Positions 1 through 8,105 of a stretch of 53,322 nucleotides of DNA are shown here, piece by piece. The notes under the pieces were generated by a model that was not told the DNA's origin, ran no database searches, and saw only the letters and a list, made by a program, of their open reading frames with translations. The first letter of the stretch is position 1. Every line of letters starts with the position of its first letter. Origin of the DNA: Syntrophobacteraceae bacterium (GTDB taxonomy: Bacteria; Desulfobacterota; Syntrophobacteria; Syntrophobacterales; Syntrophobacteraceae). The DNA is taken from the NCBI GenBank assembly GCA_025454175.1, contig JALOOX010000017.1, forward strand, positions 1 to 53,322. The letters are read 5' to 3'. The translations under genes and the position numbers were made by a program.

Positions 1-823
1 CCCCAGAATCCAGTCGGGGATGTACACAACGGAAGGAATGCCGATCAGGAGGAGCAGCAGCACGGACTTGACGGGGCGGGCACTGAGATATTTCCAGAAA
101 CTCTTGTGAAGATCGGGTTGAAAAAACCAAAGTTCCGTAGTGATTATGAGAAGCGGTATGATCGCGGAATTTTCCTTGCTGAAAAAAGCCAAAATCATGG
201 AAAGAAAAGAGAGAAAGAAGAATATATAAGTGGCTGGCTTATTTTCCTTATTATAGGAGAGTCTCGCTGATATGTAAAAACCAACGCTCAGAATAGTAAA
301 CAGCGCCACGATTGAAGCCATTCTTTGAACAATATATGTAATGGCACTTACCTGAACGGGATTAACCATCCACAATACCGCCGATAAAAGCGCAACAGAA
401 TTGGCTATGTTTTCGTAACAGCCTTTAAAAATAGGTAACGTCAAAGTGTTCAGTATAAAAAGATAAAGCCAACCCGTTGATTAAGAACAAAACGGCCAGG
501 AAAGCCGAAAAATGGATTATGAAGTTGGTGATGTGGAAGAAATGGACGCTTCCCTTGCCGACCACTCGGTCTATGGAAAAGGTGAGCATGGGAACCCATC
601 GATTCCATCCGAACTTGCTTTCACCAAGGCGTGCAAGACTCTGTACATCGAAATTGTCGATTCTGACCAGTGGCTCTTCCGCGAAGCTATGAAAATCATC
701 GAGGGCCAACGGCACATCGAAGCTGTTTGAATAGGCGCTCAAGAGCATGAGCGGCACGAGGAGCAGGACAATCAGGTGAATCTTATTCAGGTTTTGGGGT
801 GGGGCAGGCTGGACTGTTCTCAT
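1..823 (-). pseudogene. TMTC-like membrane glycosyltransferase, frameshifted and cut by window edge
   Basis: The N-terminal part (423-823) reads MRTVQPAPPQ, one membrane helix, then YSNSFDVPLALDD, the luminal acidic-loop pattern of bacterial TMTC/GT-C polyprenol-dependent glycosyltransferases that usually carry C-terminal TPRs. This frame stops at 425. The next frame is open from about 475 to position 1 and continues the same family (LYLFILNTLTLPIFKG, then AITYIVQRMAS and FFSKENSAIIPLL). Removing one base from the CCC run at 473-475 joins the two frames, so this is one gene with a +1 frameshift, or a sequencing error. The segment is clearly more AT-rich than the rest of the window. It lies just downstream of the pilin gene, so pilin O-glycosylation is a plausible role (inference). 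The C-terminus lies outside the window. Confidence 0.72.
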
Positions 824-861
824 GGAGGTGCATCTCCAGGGAGGAAAAGGGAAGAGGGCGG

Positions 862-877
862 CCTGCCCTTGGGCAGG
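862..877 (-). terminator. Hairpin between pilin gene and TMTC-like gene
   Basis: A perfect 7 bp inverted repeat (CCTGCCC / GGGCAGG, 2 nt loop) lies about 40 nt after the pilin stop codon. The following minus-strand sequence is pyrimidine-rich but has no clean U run. It may be a weak terminator or an RNA stabiliser that limits read-through into the glycosyltransferase gene. Confidence 0.35.
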
Positions 878-914
878 TTACCCCCTTCTCGTTCTGTCAC
901 AGGCGGTCAGAGTC

Positions 915-1358
915 TTACTTCAATCCCAGCTCCGCAGCGACGCTGCCCGTGATATCCCAGCTGGAGATCTTTCCGTCCGCTACGACTGGTGTAGCCGTGA
1001 GGTGAGGTGTAGAGAGGCCGTCAATGAGGTTGGAGAACGGACAGGTGGAGCTGTTCACGATGGTGATATTGAGCGCGGCCCCTGTCCAAGTGGGGGTGAA
1101 GCAGGCGGTGCTGGCGTCCCTGGCGAAGGTCCCAACGCCGGACGGAGGCAGGCCGCCCGAGGGATTCAGAGCATAAACCGTGGCGAGGTTCGTCTCGATG
1201 GCGTGCATGCCGGGGAAGACCTTGACCGTCAGGCGGGACTTCTGAACATACCGTTGATAGAAGGGCACGGCGACGGCGGCCAGGATACCGATGATGGCGA
1301 CGACGATCATCAACTCAACCAGGGTGAAGCCTTTGCTTTCTTTCATCTTGATAAACAT
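915..1358 (-). CDS. pilA: Type IV pilin major subunit (PilA-like)
   Basis: This is a 147-residue prepilin. A 10-residue leader ends in Gly10, followed by [20 protein letters not shown], the class III signal cleaved by PilD before Phe11, with the conserved Glu at mature position 5. The soluble part has two cysteines (Cys86, Cys106) that probably form a disulfide loop. It is much longer than the ~60-residue pilins of Geobacter, so it looks like a conventional type IVa pilin. The ATG at 1358 is preceded by GAAAGGAG at good spacing. The product assembles into pili for twitching or attachment. Transcription probably starts at the RpoN-type promoter near 1645, leaving a leader of about 270 nt. Confidence 0.95.
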   Translation of the reverse strand: MFIKMKESKGFTLVELMIVVAIIGILAAVAVPFYQRYVQKSRLTVKVFPGMHAIETNLATVYALNPSGGLPPSGVGTFARDASTACFTPTWTGAALNITIVNSSTCPFSNLIDGLSTPHLTATPVVADGKISSWDITGSVAAELGLK

Positions 1359-1638
1359 GTTGGTATTCTCCTTTCAGGGTGTTGTACGCTCTTCTTGTTT
1401 ATGATGCTTTCTCTACGAGCTAAAGTGGACTTTCCTCATTGTTGTTTGTCTTCTCCCCCCTTTCATGTTTGGTAATTCATGAACCTCTTATTGATGACAA
1501 TTTATCCATCTCACTTTGTTTCTGGCTTCCACGGCTCGCAATGCTTTTAACTTCTATGATCCGCACTGCTGTTCCTAATTCGGGAAGCAACCCGTTTTAG
1601 CTTAGCCCTTTCTACATTCGGCGTTGCATGCGTCTAAT

Positions 1639-1654
1639 TGCAACCGGTGTACCA
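1639..1654 (-). promoter_or_regulatory. Sigma-54 (-24/-12) promoter of pilin gene
   Basis: Read on the minus strand the site is TGGTACACCGGTTGCA. It has GG and GC separated by exactly 10 nt, as RpoN promoters require, and matches the consensus TGGCACNNNNNTTGCA at all but one fixed base. Pilin genes in many proteobacteria are RpoN/PilR dependent, which supports the assignment. Transcription would start near 1627. Confidence 0.75.
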
Positions 1655-1810
1655 AACTCTTCAATATGCACGGAAGCGTTATTTCATGCGAGCTTACGGC
1701 CCCTGGTCCTCAATATCTTCAGGCCCCATTGGGCTGGGTGAACTGCCGAGAATCGATATGTGGCTGACAAAAAGCGTCACCGCCATTTGGAGCGCTGAAT
1801 TGACTGAAAG

Positions 1811-1859
1811 TAAAGGAAAAGGCCGTCTCGGAAGGTTTGAGAAGCGCTTCCGGACGGCC
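1811..1859 (-). terminator. Terminator after GT2 glycosyltransferase
   Basis: A 13 bp stem with one bulge (arms at 1821-1834 and 1847-1859) is followed on the minus strand by TTTTCCTTTACTTTC. It sits about 50 nt downstream of the stop codon of the glycosyltransferase gene. It separates that gene from the pilin promoter. Confidence 0.6.
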
Positions 1860-1906
1860 CCTGAAGGATTGCGGCCGATTTGCCGACACGGGTTGACGTG
1901 CGGAGG

Positions 1907-2890
1907 TCACGGTGTGAGGTCTCGACCAAATCTCGGGGGACATGATTCCGGGTCCTGGCTGTAAACGTCGATCCGATCAAAACGGAGCTGCGCCACCTGT
2001 TCCGAGACCAGCCCGATCAGAAACATGAGGATGGAAACCGTGATGAGCATGGCGGAGGTCGGCCCGTAGCGAGTGTCCAGGGCGAAGATCCTGTAGAGCC
2101 CGTAAGCGACTCCGACCAGGAAAGTGAAGAAGCTGAATGGGAGGAAGATCTTCATGGGAGAAAACATGGTGGTGACCTTGAAAATGATCAGGAAGAATCG
2201 GGAACCGTCCCGAAACAGCCTGATCTTGCTTCTGCTGTTGGCTTGCCGCCTGGCGGTCTGAACCGGCACGTAGGCCAGACTGTAGCCGGATCGGACCGTT
2301 GCCAGGGTTATGGTGGTCGGGTAGGAGAACTTGTTGGGAAGGAGAGACACGAACTGGCGCGCGATGTTGGACCGGATGGCCCGGAAGCCAGAGGTCAGGT
2401 CCTCGATTCTGCGGCTGCAAACATAGGATGCGAATCCATTGTAGATCCTGTTGGCAAGATCCCGATGTGCACTGGTCTCGGAATCCCGGGTTCGAGCGGC
2501 GACCACCATGTCATGGTTTCTGAGCTTCTCGAGCAGGTCGGGGATTTGCTCCGGTGGATGTTGTCCGTCGCCGTCCAGCATGACCATGATGCTCCCACGG
2601 GCATTCCGGATGCCGGTCTTCACGGCGGCTCCATTGCCAATGTTGTAAGGGTGCCTTACGACTCGAGCACCCGCGCTCTCGGCTTCCGCGGCCGTGTCAT
2701 CGAGGGAGCCGTCGTCGACCACTATGATCTCGTATGAATGGTCGAGCCCCGCCATCACTCTGTTGATCCTGTGAATGACGGCGCCGATTCCCACTTCTTC
2801 GTTATTGGCCGGAATGATGATGCTCACTTCAGGGGTGCATTCGTGGGCGATCTGTTTCTCTTTGACCAGGGCGAGTCGCGTTTCAACCAT
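1907..2890 (-). CDS. GT2 polyprenyl-phosphate glycosyltransferase (DPM1/GtrB-like)
   Basis: A 327-residue GT-A fold glycosyltransferase. The start VSIIIPANNEE, the VVDDGSLDD motif and MLDGDGQHPPEQ give the Asp and DxD-type residues for nucleotide-sugar and metal binding. Two predicted C-terminal helices (IFLPFSFFTFLVGVAYGLY and AMLITVSILMFLIGLV) anchor it in the membrane, as in DPM1-type enzymes that load a sugar onto undecaprenyl phosphate. I chose ATG 2890 because GAGGA lies 7 nt upstream; an upstream TTG at 2944 is also in frame. Its position beside a pilin gene and a TMTC-like GT-C enzyme suggests it makes the lipid-linked sugar donor for that enzyme (inference). Confidence 0.88.
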   Translation of the reverse strand: MVETRLALVKEKQIAHECTPEVSIIIPANNEEVGIGAVIHRINRVMAGLDHSYEIIVVDDGSLDDTAAEAESAGARVVRHPYNIGNGAAVKTGIRNARGSIMVMLDGDGQHPPEQIPDLLEKLRNHDMVVAARTRDSETSAHRDLANRIYNGFASYVCSRRIEDLTSGFRAIRSNIARQFVSLLPNKFSYPTTITLATVRSGYSLAYVPVQTARRQANSRSKIRLFRDGSRFFLIIFKVTTMFSPMKIFLPFSFFTFLVGVAYGLYRIFALDTRYGPTSAMLITVSILMFLIGLVSEQVAQLRFDRIDVYSQDPESCPPRFGRDLTP

Positions 2891-3154
2891 TTCAAAATCC
2901 TCGGTGCTTTTCTTTCTGGAGCGATGATTGATTACGGCGGTCAACAGTCACCAGGGGTGCATCCGGAAACGTCAATATTCAACGCGAACGAGCTTAGCAA
3001 GGATTGGGCCTATCCCTCAGGCTACCCCTGGCTCAGCCCGACCGGAGAGCGGCTGCTTGTGTTAACGACGGCGTGCATCTGCATTCCGGCAATCAACCAG
3101 GGGGGCTCCCGCACTGAGTACAACTCGGCATAACAGTGTGTCCACCTCTCGAAT

Positions 3155-3230
3155 CGTCATTCCGGCAGTCTTTTGGCCGGAATCCACGAATAAGAACTGG
3201 ATACCGGCTCAAAAAACCGCCGGCATGACG
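3155..3230. repeat. Palindromic repeat with CGTCATTCCGGC ends
   Basis: A 76 bp element has 12 bp terminal inverted repeats (CGTCATTCCGGC and, reversed, CGTCATGCCGGC). The internal pieces GGCCGGAATCCA and TGGATACCGGC also pair. A second member of the same family is at 27541-27609. The rest of 2950-3360 holds no gene that I can support. Confidence 0.6.
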
Positions 3231-3360
3231 AGCGGCGAAATGGACATCTCATTCCGTGGAGTTGTACTGAGAAGCCAGGATCACGGAAGCCCTTCATTTT
3301 CATCAAATTCGCCAGGTCACCGGACTTCTGATCTGCCGTAACGGAATGGCTTGATGTATA

Positions 3361-3395
3361 TTGATGGATGGAATAGACTATGATATATGCCATCC
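3361..3395 (+). promoter_or_regulatory. Candidate vapBC promoter and operator
   Basis: TTGATG (3361-3366) lies 17 nt before TATATG (3384-3389), a weak sigma-70 pair just upstream of the antitoxin gene. The inverted arms GGATGG (3366-3371) and CCATCC (3390-3395) flank the -10 region. They would suit autorepression by the VapB-VapC complex, but this is only a sequence-level guess. Confidence 0.35.
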
Positions 3396-3419
3396 AAGAA
3401 CATCATAAAGGAGGTTCAC

Positions 3420-3662
3420 ATGCGTCAGGTGGCTAAGCTGTTCAAGAACGGACGCAGCCAGGCGGTGCGGCTGCCTTCGGCCTACCGCTTCGATTGCGAC
3501 GAGGTGTTCATCCGAAAGGACCCGGCGACGGGCGATGTGATCCTGTCGAGGAAGCCGGGATCGTGGGAGGATTTTTTCAAGCTAGTGGAGACCCTCGGGG
3601 TTCCCGAGGACTTCATGGCCTACCGCAACAATGAGCTCCCGCAGGAACGGGATATTTTTTGA
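3420..3662 (+). CDS. vapB: VapB-type antitoxin (SpoVT/AbrB fold)
   Basis: An 80-residue protein beginning MRQVAKLFKNGRSQAVRLP, the typical N-terminal swapped-hairpin DNA-binding domain of VapB antitoxins. The C-terminal half (WEDFFKLVETLGVPEDFM and the acidic tail) would bind and inhibit VapC. I place the start at 3420 because AAAGGAGG lies 5 nt before this ATG; an upstream in-frame ATG at 3387 lacks a ribosome binding site. It pairs with the toxin gene 12 nt downstream and probably represses the operon. Named by family likeness and by its VapC partner. Confidence 0.9.
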   Translation: MRQVAKLFKNGRSQAVRLPSAYRFDCDEVFIRKDPATGDVILSRKPGSWEDFFKLVETLGVPEDFMAYRNNELPQERDIF

Positions 3663-3674
3663 TCGGAGCATCCA

Positions 3675-4076
3675 GTGAACCTCTACATGCTCGACACCAA
3701 CACGGCAAGCTATGTGATCAAAGGTACTCCCCCAAGTGTCAGAGAGCGGCTTCTCGAATTGCCGATGGCAAGCATTTGCATTTCGGCGATCACCCAGGGG
3801 GAGCTCCTGCACGGAGTAGCTAGAAAGCCTGAAGCCATCCACTTGCCACAAATAGTGAGGGAGTTTCTACTCCGCGTTGAGATCCTGGCGTGGGATTCCA
3901 GTGCGGCGGAGGTCTATGGGACGCTTCGTGCAGAGTGTGAGCGCGACGGCACGCCACTCGGAAACCTGGATATGCTCATCGCTGCGCATTCGGTTTCCGC
4001 GGATGCCGTGCTGGTCACCCATGATAGAGCTTTTTACAGTGTCAGGCATCGTTTGAGACTTGCTGACTGGATTTAG
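3675..4076 (+). CDS. vapC: VapC-type PIN-domain ribonuclease toxin
   Basis: A 133-residue PIN-domain protein. The N-terminal MLDTNTASYVIKG carries the first catalytic Asp, TQGELLHGV the conserved Glu, and GNLDMLIAAHSV plus VTHDRAF the C-terminal acidic cluster of the Mg-dependent active site. VapC toxins cleave tRNA or rRNA and stop translation until neutralised by VapB. The start is GTG at 3675 after a GGAG-like site. All active-site acids are visible, so the toxin looks intact. A 6 bp GC hairpin (TCGGCC / GGCCGA) lies about 70 nt after the stop, without a U run. Confidence 0.92.
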   Translation: MNLYMLDTNTASYVIKGTPPSVRERLLELPMASICISAITQGELLHGVARKPEAIHLPQIVREFLLRVEILAWDSSAAEVYGTLRAECERDGTPLGNLDMLIAAHSVSADAVLVTHDRAFYSVRHRLRLADWI

Positions 4077-4181
4077 CGCTCCGGTTGCGATGGTGCCCAA
4101 GGATGGACCTGTCGGCTCTCATTGTAGCCCGGGTGGGCGTTGGGCTCGGCCGCGGGGCCGAATGGGCGGGGTGAAATGGCG

Positions 4182-4210
4182 TTGAAAAGTGAGGACGCAG
4201 ATATTATGAT
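4182..4210 (+). promoter_or_regulatory. Sigma-70 promoter of def-fmt operon
   Basis: TTGAAA (4182-4187) and TATGAT (4205-4210) are separated by 17 nt. Each hexamer matches the consensus at 5 of 6 positions. The site is 110 nt upstream of the def start and is the best housekeeping promoter in the 4077-4320 gap. Confidence 0.65.
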
Positions 4211-4320
4211 CACACTTCATATTTGAGGGAGCTTTGGCAGGGGCGGGGGCATCAGGGGCGGCGGTGTGAACGCAGCCGACGTCGAATTCGGGGGCTCGTG
4301 CTCGAACGGGGAATTTTCAA

Positions 4321-4833
4321 ATGGCGTGTCTACAAATCTGCACCTACCCTGACCCGATTCTCAGGCGCAAGGCGGAGCCTGTCACCACCATCGATCGGGA
4401 CATTCACCGACTCATCGATGAAATGGCCGAGACCATGTATTCCGCGCCTGGAATCGGTCTAGCCGCCAACCAGGTTGGAAAGGCCCAGCGCGTGCTGGTG
4501 GTCGACCTGCAGCGTCCGGAGTACGACCGGGGTCTTCTGGTTTTGGTCAATCCCAAAATCGTTGCTGCCAGCGGTGAGACCACCTACGAGGAAGGGTGCC
4601 TCAGCGTTCCCGAGTTCTTTTCCAACGTGAAGCGCTATGAACAGGTGACCGTACAGGCCATGGACAAGGACGGAAACCCCGTCGAGGTTTCGGCGTCCGG
4701 TCTTCTGGCGGTGGTTCTTCAGCACGAGATCGACCACCTGGAGGGGCGCCTCTTCATCGACCACCTGGGCACCATCACGCGGGAGCTGTTCAAAAGGAAG
4801 TGGAAGAAGCGCCTGAAAGAGGACAAGGCGTGA
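4321..4833 (+). CDS. def: Peptide deformylase
   Basis: A 170-residue metalloenzyme that removes the formyl group from N-terminal formyl-Met of new proteins. All three family motifs are present: GIGLAANQ (44-51), EGCLS (91-95, with metal ligand Cys93) and HEIDH (135-139, two His ligands and the catalytic Glu). The length is normal. It overlaps the next gene, fmt, by 4 nt (GTGA), the usual def-fmt coupling of formylation and deformylation. Confidence 0.97.
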   Translation: MACLQICTYPDPILRRKAEPVTTIDRDIHRLIDEMAETMYSAPGIGLAANQVGKAQRVLVVDLQRPEYDRGLLVLVNPKIVAASGETTYEEGCLSVPEFFSNVKRYEQVTVQAMDKDGNPVEVSASGLLAVVLQHEIDHLEGRLFIDHLGTITRELFKRKWKKRLKEDKA

Positions 4834-5777
4834 GCAAGGACCTCCCGACCCTCATCTTCTTCGGAACCCCGGATTTTGCCGTTCCTTCCCTGAATGCTCT
4901 CTTGAACTGTGAGGCCCGCGTTGAGCTGGTCGTCACGCAGCCCGACCGGCCCAGGGGGCGTGGAAAGAAGCTGACCGCGCCTCCCGTCAAGCAGGTGGCC
5001 GTCGAGCGTGGAATTCCAGTCTACCAGCCTTCCAGAATCCGGGATTCCTCGGCCATCGAGCATATCGTTTCCTTCAAGGCGGAAAGCGCCGTCGTCGTGG
5101 CTTACGGACAGCTCCTTCCCGCCGGCCTTCTTGAGCGCTTTCCCCTCGGGGTGCTCAATGTCCACGCGTCGCTTCTGCCCCGCCATCGCGGGGCCGCTCC
5201 CATACAGCGCTCACTGCTTGCGGGGGATGATGTCACGGGGGTGAGCATCATGCTCCTGGACGAGGGCATGGACACGGGGCCCGTGCTGTCCATGCGCGAG
5301 ATCGTCATCGAGGAGACCCTGAGCTTCGGGAGCCTTCACGACCGGCTGGCCATGATGGGAGCCGAGCTTCTCCGCGACACCATGCAGGCCTGGATGGCCG
5401 GTCGAATCCAGCCCGTCCCCCAGGATTCGTCGATGGCGACCTATGCGCCGCCGCTTCGAAAGGAGGAGCTGCAGCTGGACTGGCGGCTTCCCGCTCGACT
5501 CCTGGCCAACCGCGTCAGGGCCTTCGACCCGTTGCCGGGGGCCTATTTCGAGCTGCACGGGCGCCGGGTCAAGTGCTTCGACGCGAAGGTTATGCCCTTC
5601 CAGGGGAATGGGCAAGCCGGCGAGGTGCTGGGATCATCCGAATCGGGCCTGGTGGTACAGGGGGGCGATGGCGCCTGCCTCGCCCTGGGCAGCCTTCAAA
5701 TGGAGGGACAGCGAAAGCTGACGGCGACGGAATTCCTCAGAGGGCGCGCCATCGAACCGGGCACCCTTCTGGAGTGA
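4830..5777 (+). CDS. fmt: Methionyl-tRNA formyltransferase
   Basis: A 315-residue enzyme that formylates initiator Met-tRNA with 10-formyl-tetrahydrofolate. It starts FFGTPDFAVPSL and carries the catalytic triad Asn110, His112 and Asp148 in LNVHASLLPRHRGAAPIQ and DEGMDTGP, at positions matching the E. coli enzyme. The C-terminal half is the tRNA-binding OB-like domain. The start is GTG 4830, overlapping the def stop codon. A further upstream in-frame ATG at 4800 would lie deep inside def and is unlikely. Confidence 0.97.
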   Translation: MSKDLPTLIFFGTPDFAVPSLNALLNCEARVELVVTQPDRPRGRGKKLTAPPVKQVAVERGIPVYQPSRIRDSSAIEHIVSFKAESAVVVAYGQLLPAGLLERFPLGVLNVHASLLPRHRGAAPIQRSLLAGDDVTGVSIMLLDEGMDTGPVLSMREIVIEETLSFGSLHDRLAMMGAELLRDTMQAWMAGRIQPVPQDSSMATYAPPLRKEELQLDWRLPARLLANRVRAFDPLPGAYFELHGRRVKCFDAKVMPFQGNGQAGEVLGSSESGLVVQGGDGACLALGSLQMEGQRKLTATEFLRGRAIEPGTLLE

Positions 5778-5781
5778 AAGT

Positions 5782-6600
5782 TTGAAATCTTCTCTTCGGG
5801 AGCCTAACTTGACGGACATCGACAGGCAGAAAACCAGACCGGAGAAGAAGACCTTCGTGGTGCTCCTCTCGGTGACGGCCATTCTGCTTCTCGTTGTTCT
5901 CACCCTTCTCTACGTTGTGCCTTATTATGGCCTTGGAGCGATCCACGCCAGTCTGCCCTGGATCACGGGGGTCGTTATCGGCATCCTCGGCACCGGTGTT
6001 GTGGTTGCGCTGTCCCTGCTCATCATCGTGACGCTCCTGGGGCATGACGTTCCCTTTTCGCGAAAATTGAGAAGCTTCGCCGTACGGTCGCTCCTGCCCC
6101 TGCTGGTCGTGGTGGGGCGACTCATCGGCCTGAAGAAGGAAGAGGTCCAGCATGCCTTCGTCGCCGTGAACAATGAGCTGGTCATGGCCCAGTGTCGGAA
6201 CGGGCGCCCCCCTCGGAGCGTTCTCCTCCTCATGCCCCACTGCCTGCAGGATCAAGATTGCGATGTCAAGATCACTCACCGGGTGGAGAAGTGCAAGCGC
6301 TGCGGCAAATGCCCCATCAAGGGCCTCCTCGAGATCGCCGAGAAATACGGCGTGGACCTCGCCGTGGCCACGGGCGGAACCATCGCCCGGCGCATCGTGC
6401 TGGAAAAGCGCCCCGACCTCATCATTGCGGTGGCCTGTGAGCGCGATCTGACCAGCGGCATACAGGATACCACGCCGCTCCCCGTTTACGGCATCTTCAA
6501 CGAACGTCCATTCGGGCCGTGCCTCAACACGCGAGTGGCCCTGGAGCGCGTCGAGAGTGTCCTGCACGAAATCTCATCCATGAACCGAGAAGCCCCATGA
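5782..6600 (+). CDS. DUF116 membrane protein with cysteine cluster
   Basis: A 272-residue protein of the DUF116 family, whose function is not established. It has two predicted helices (about 25-45 and 60-86), then a soluble domain with five cysteines: Cys154, Cys160 and the cluster Cys171, Cys174, Cys177 (CKRCGKC). These could hold zinc or an Fe-S cluster. The start is TTG 5782, 4 nt after fmt. The stop overlaps the rsmB start (ATGA). DUF116 genes are often next to def, fmt and rsmB, so a link to translation is suggested by context only. Confidence 0.88.
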   Translation: MKSSLREPNLTDIDRQKTRPEKKTFVVLLSVTAILLLVVLTLLYVVPYYGLGAIHASLPWITGVVIGILGTGVVVALSLLIIVTLLGHDVPFSRKLRSFAVRSLLPLLVVVGRLIGLKKEEVQHAFVAVNNELVMAQCRNGRPPRSVLLLMPHCLQDQDCDVKITHRVEKCKRCGKCPIKGLLEIAEKYGVDLAVATGGTIARRIVLEKRPDLIIAVACERDLTSGIQDTTPLPVYGIFNERPFGPCLNTRVALERVESVLHEISSMNREAP

Positions 6601-7943
6601 TCACCGCCAGGCTCCTGGCCTACCGGATCCTGCTCCATCTCGATCAGAAGCCATCGCAGCCCGACCGACTCATCCGGACCCTCATGGACCGCCATTCCGG
6701 ACTGGAGGCTCGGGACCGGGCCCTGCTCACGGAGCTGGTTTACGGGACGTTGCGATGGCAGGCGCGTCTCGACTGGCACATCGCCCACCTCAGCCGGGTC
6801 CCTGCGAAAAAGATCAGGCCGGGAATCCGCATCATCCTGCGCATGGGGCTCTACCAGCTGCTCTTTCTGGAGCGAGTGCCGGCTCATGCGGCCATCGACG
6901 AGGCCGTGAAGATCGCCAAATCTCTCCACCCGGCTCACCTGGCCGGATTTGTCAATGGAGTGCTCCGGGAAGCCGCCCGCCGCGGGAGCCAATGGGACTG
7001 GCCCTCGGCCGAAGCCGACCCCGTCCTGTACCTGTCGATCTCGACGTCACACCCCGCCTGGTTCGTCAGCCGATTGCTGAGGGACCTGGACTTCGATGAA
7101 TCGCGCCGGATCTGCGAGGCCAACAACTGCGTCGCTCCTTTGACGATCCGCGTCAACGGACTGAAGATCGATCCCGGGCGGGCCATGGACTGGCTCCTGA
7201 CCCAGGGAGCTCATGTGGAGCCCTCACCCCACCTGGAGGATGCCCTGAGGATCCGCGGCATGCGGCTCGATCTTTCGCGGCTTCCCGCTTACCTGGATGG
7301 ATGGGTGCAGGTGCAGGACGAAGCGTCTCAGCTCATCGGCCGCCTGGTCTCGCCCGGGGCTGGTGAGAGGGTCCTCGATCTCTGTGCCGGGTTCGGCGGA
7401 AAAACCACCCACATGGCCGCGCTCATGGGGGGCAGCGGCGACATCGTGGCTGTGGACTCCTCGGCCTGGAAGCTCGAGGAGCTGAAGAAGAACGGTGCCC
7501 GGCAGGGGATCACCGGAATCAGCACCGTTTCAGGTGACCTGATGAACCTTTCTCCCGCCGAGATCGGGCAGTTCGACCGGGTGCTTCTGGATGCTCCGTG
7601 CACGGGCTTCGGCACTCTCCGGCGCAATCCGGACATCAAGTGGAGACGGCATCCCAAGGATCCCTACCGCTTTTCTCAGCTCCAGAAGCAATACATCGAA
7701 AAGGCCGCCGGGCTCGTCCGGGAGGGCGGAGTGCTCGTCTATGCGACCTGCAGTCCCTTCCGCGAAGAAAACGAGGAGGTGGCCGAGCATTTCACGGCAG
7801 ACCACCCGGGCTGGACTCGAGAGGCTGCCGGGGACTTCCTTCCGGAAAGCTGCAAAGCCATGACTCAGGGAGGGTACTTCCGGTCCCGTCCCGACCTGCA
7901 TGACATGGACGGGTTTTTCGGGGCGCGCTGGCGGAGAGGTTAG
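6597..7943 (+). CDS. rsmB: 16S rRNA m5C967 methyltransferase RsmB
   Basis: A 448-residue protein with the two RsmB domains. The N-terminal part is NusB-like and helical (ITARLLAYRILLHL, LVYGTLRWQARLDW). The C-terminal part is a SAM-dependent Rossmann methyltransferase with LCAGFGGKTTH (from Leu262), the DAPCTGFGTLRRNPD motif containing Cys335, and the catalytic YATCSPFREEN motif with Cys385. It methylates a cytosine in small-subunit rRNA. The start ATG at 6597 overlaps the DUF116 stop. The TAG stop codon at 7941-7943 coincides with the left end of a palindromic repeat. Confidence 0.95.
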   Translation: MITARLLAYRILLHLDQKPSQPDRLIRTLMDRHSGLEARDRALLTELVYGTLRWQARLDWHIAHLSRVPAKKIRPGIRIILRMGLYQLLFLERVPAHAAIDEAVKIAKSLHPAHLAGFVNGVLREAARRGSQWDWPSAEADPVLYLSISTSHPAWFVSRLLRDLDFDESRRICEANNCVAPLTIRVNGLKIDPGRAMDWLLTQGAHVEPSPHLEDALRIRGMRLDLSRLPAYLDGWVQVQDEASQLIGRLVSPGAGERVLDLCAGFGGKTTHMAALMGGSGDIVAVDSSAWKLEELKKNGARQGITGISTVSGDLMNLSPAEIGQFDRVLLDAPCTGFGTLRRNPDIKWRRHPKDPYRFSQLQKQYIEKAAGLVREGGVLVYATCSPFREENEEVAEHFTADHPGWTREAAGDFLPESCKAMTQGGYFRSRPDLHDMDGFFGARWRRG

Positions 7944-8081
7944 AGCGGTTAAGGATTGAATCCTTCCTTTCTCAATTCACCGCAAAGACGCCAAGAACGC
8001 AAAGAGAGACGGGCATTGACCCTTTGCGACCTTTGCGCCTTGGCGGTGAGAAAATGAAGGTTTTCAACCTTAACGAGTATA
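7941..8081. repeat. 141 bp palindromic MITE-like element (GCGGTGA core)
   Basis: Nearly the whole element folds back on itself. The left half (TAGAGCGGTTAAGG, CTCAATTCACCGCAAAGACG) is the inverse of the right half (CCTTGGCGGTGAGAA, CCTTAACGAGTATA). The right terminal 14 bases are shared with the elements at 25316, 32294 and 46240. The left end includes the rsmB stop codon. It fills the 160 nt gap between the convergent rsmB and metG genes. Confidence 0.7.
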
Positions 8082-8105
8082 AATCGACGAAGTTGCACGC
8101 GTTGC

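Noticed and set aside
822..1475. A 217-codon plus-strand frame
   Set aside because: It is opposite the pilin gene, whose prepilin signal is unmistakable.
1359..1630. GEMM (cyclic di-GMP) riboswitch in the pilin leader
   Set aside because: None of the conserved GEMM blocks could be seen in the minus-strand leader.
7941..8081. Simple bidirectional terminator between rsmB and metG
   Set aside because: The structure is a full-length palindromic repeat with copies elsewhere and no clean U runs, so a mobile-type element explains it better.
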